Source of the DNA: Dendrosporobacter quercicolus
GTDB lineage: Bacteria > Bacillota > Negativicutes > DSM-1736 > Dendrosporobacteraceae
Direction of reading: 5' to 3'
DNA length: 64,000 nt
Assembly: GCF_900104455.1 (NCBI RefSeq)
Contig: NZ_FNHB01000003.1
Span: forward strand, 62,001 to 126,000
Shown: in pieces, positions 62,725-64,000 of the stretch
Layout: every line of letters starts with the position of its first letter
How positions within the stretch are numbered: position 1 is the stretch's first letter
Program-made: the position numbers and the translations under genes
Notes under the pieces: model-generated
What the model was told of the DNA's origin: nothing
What the model saw: the letters and a program-made list of their open reading frames with translations, nothing else
The model's database searches: none

Positions 62725-63330
62725 ATGAAGAAAAAACTGCTGTTATTTCCCCTCGCGTTTTTATTTGCCTTTCCGTCTTGCGGCTGCGCCGCCGATACCG
62801 CGAAAGCCGCCGAACTTCCTGCCTCATTCTATTGCGCTTCGGCCAAGCAGATTGCTGAAGGCTACGTTTCTCTGATTAAAGAAAAATACGCCGATAAAGA
62901 AAAAGACCAAACCTACTATGAAGCCAGACTGAAATATCAGATTGCGGCGGCCAAGTTTTCCGGAGTGCGTTCCACCTTTGAATTAGAAATGATTGGCGGC
63001 AGCCGTATTCCCAATATAAACAACGCCCAATATCAATCGATGGTAATGGATGCACTGAGAGCTTTTGACGAATTTGACGCTATTTCCCAAAAGATTATCT
63101 TTTCTTCGCCTGACCAATTTAACGGGCATTCCATGGCCGAGCTTAACTTCGCAACCGTTATTACCGACATTTTCACATTTGTAACCAGATTTCAGGAGAT
63201 TTGGGTTAGGCATGATCAGATTAGGGAGACCAGACTAAAAAAACTGGAAGAATGGGTTGACGATTATTTTAAATGGACAAATTGGGAGGAGCTTGGCAAA
63301 CCAGCTTCAGGTGACAATGCGTTAGCGTAA
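62725..63330 (+). CDS. Secreted protein of unknown function, 201 residues
   Basis: The N-terminus (MKKKLLLFPLAFLFAFPSCG) is a signal peptide, probably cut after the CAA or KAA motif; the two Cys do not fit a clear lipobox. The rest is helical and acidic, with SLIKEKYADKEKDQTYYEAR and an aromatic-rich C-terminus (WVDDYFKWTNWEEL). I recognise no family. ATG 62725 was chosen over a GTG three bases earlier. It follows the protease by 32 bp and is probably in the same operon; export to the periplasm is expected. Confidence 0.65.
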   Translation: MKKKLLLFPLAFLFAFPSCGCAADTAKAAELPASFYCASAKQIAEGYVSLIKEKYADKEKDQTYYEARLKYQIAAAKFSGVRSTFELEMIGGSRIPNINNAQYQSMVMDALRAFDEFDAISQKIIFSSPDQFNGHSMAELNFATVITDIFTFVTRFQEIWVRHDQIRETRLKKLEEWVDDYFKWTNWEELGKPASGDNALA

Positions 63331-63640
63331 ATTAGCGGAACAATCCCGGGACGCCGCAAAACAAATTGCCGGCCTCATTGGAGAGATTCTGCAGGACATG
63401 AATCAGTCTTTGGCGGAAGTTGTTCCCTTGATCGGCCAGGTAGCGGGACAAATCCGGAAAATGGCGGAAAACCTGCAGCACACCTGCGGCGAGAGTACAC
63501 AAATTGTCTCGTCAGTACAAGCAATTCACCAAATCAGCCAGGACATAGCAGCCCAGAAGCAAACGGTTTCGGCTGCGACGGGAGAGAAATCGGCGGCCGG
63601 GGAGGAATTGCTTCCGCCAGCCAGGCGCCGGCCCGCCTAG
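63326..63640 (+). pseudogene. Fragment of a methyl-accepting chemotaxis protein signalling domain
   Basis: The frame reads KLAEQSRDAAKQIAGLIGEI (the tip of a chemoreceptor cytoplasmic hairpin) followed by VQAIHQISQDIAAQKQTVSAA, which belongs to the returning helix. There is no start codon, sensor or membrane segment, and the C-terminal end turns into arginine-rich sequence. It begins exactly at the end of the secreted-protein gene, so a recombination joint lies at about 63326. Confidence 0.75.
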
Positions 63641-63705
63641 CGGAACAGCTGCCAACGCCGTTAATAAGTTTCATCTACAGGATATTTATTACTGCTAAGC
63701 AGAAT

Positions 63706-63741
63706 ACAGGCTCTGCCCTTTTTGGGCGGAGCCTGTTATTT
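63706..63741 (+). terminator. Strong hairpin after the chemoreceptor fragment
   Basis: ACAGGCTCTGCCC (63706-63718) pairs with GGGCGGAGCCTGT (63724-63736). A short T-rich tail follows. From here to 63926 I see no gene. Confidence 0.7.
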
Positions 63742-63926
63742 CTAATGTATCTGTCGCCTTTTCCATTCAGCCGGTTTACCTTGTGATTCAGCCGTTCCGG
63801 TTGCCGGCGTTAATGGCGGGCTGCAAACAGAGAAATTGGGCTGCAATATCCAGGAATATGAAGCCCCTGCCCCAGGAAAATGGGAAGAATGTCCCGCTGG
63901 AATTCTATAGAAATACGATATAATAA

Positions 63927-63941
63927 AGATAATCATTCTTA
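63927..63941 (+). promoter_or_regulatory. Fur-like box ahead of the gene at the window edge
   Basis: AGATAATCATTCTTA matches TGATAATNATTATCA at 11 of 14 positions, just after a TATAAT at 63919-63924. Confidence 0.55.
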
Positions 63942-63972
63942 GTAAACCATATATCAGCCGGGAGGAATTAAC

Positions 63973-64000
63973 TTGCAGCGGATTGTTGTAATTATTTTTG
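63973..64000 (+). CDS. Start of a gene cut by the window end
   Basis: TTG 63973 lies 7 nt after GGGAGG and opens a frame beginning MQRIVVIIF that runs off the window. The hydrophobic start would suit a membrane or exported protein. The Fur-like box upstream suggests iron control. Nothing more can be said. Confidence 0.5.

Noticed and set aside
1-64000. CRISPR arrays, tRNA or rRNA genes
   Set aside because: I saw no regularly spaced repeats and no tRNA or rRNA sequence by eye; a covariance-model scan would be the decisive test.

Overview
The window looks like part of a diderm Firmicute (Negativicutes, Sporomusa-type) chromosome. Strong AGGAGG ribosome sites, frequent TTG/GTG starts, a T-box leader, intrinsic terminators and an ECF transporter point to a Firmicute. 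Two TonB-dependent receptors with signal peptides require an outer membrane. The genus is an inference; there is no rRNA in the window.

Region by region. (1) 1-7.3 kb: the 3' end of a bacillibactin-type system, with a DhbF-like NRPS whose two adenylation codes read Gly and Thr, an MbtH partner and an MFS exporter. (2) 7.5-12.2 kb: a BASS-family transporter behind a structured leader, a UPF0173 metallo-hydrolase, and an aroF-tyrA operon behind a T-box with a tyrosine specifier. (3) 12.5-14.2 kb: a decayed duplicate of the reductase-methyltransferase and NRPS start found at 30.6-33.1 kb, bounded by a ~112-bp direct repeat. (4) 14.4-48.4 kb: a second siderophore locus. It has PchR-like AraC regulators, a type II thioesterase, a serine acetyltransferase, a fused salicyl-AMP ligase/salicylate synthase, a two-Cys NRPS, two unrelated thiazoline-reductase candidates (one fused to a methyltransferase), a third Cys module with thioesterase, an ECF transporter, a TonB receptor and a YbtPQ-like ABC pair with its own AraC gene. 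(5) 49.8-54.6 kb: LysR, an aconitase-family hydratase and a CitMHS carrier. (6) 54.7-56.1 kb: a MATE exporter behind a Fur-like box. (7) 56.3-64 kb: a cobalamin riboswitch (plus a degenerate copy of its 3' part) ahead of a TonB receptor, then a beta-rich protein, an intracellular subtilisin, a secreted protein, a chemoreceptor fragment and the start of another gene behind a Fur-like box.

How it works together. The second locus reads as a complete pathway: salicylate made from chorismate and activated by one fused protein, loaded on an aryl carrier, extended and cyclised with three cysteines, C-methylated by intact methyltransferase domains, reduced in trans, and released by a thioesterase. 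The prediction is a salicyl-capped tris-thiazoline/thiazolidine siderophore of the pyochelin/thiazostatin/ulbactin type. Seven 15-bp matches to the TGATAATNATTATCA Fur consensus lie ahead of the regulator, biosynthesis, transport, MATE and receptor genes, suggesting one iron regulon. The most unusual points are the two fusions, the duplicated relic, an apparent ATA start codon in the ECF S component, and a Fur-box-plus-cobalamin-riboswitch leader on a receptor gene with an AT-rich mosaic segment.
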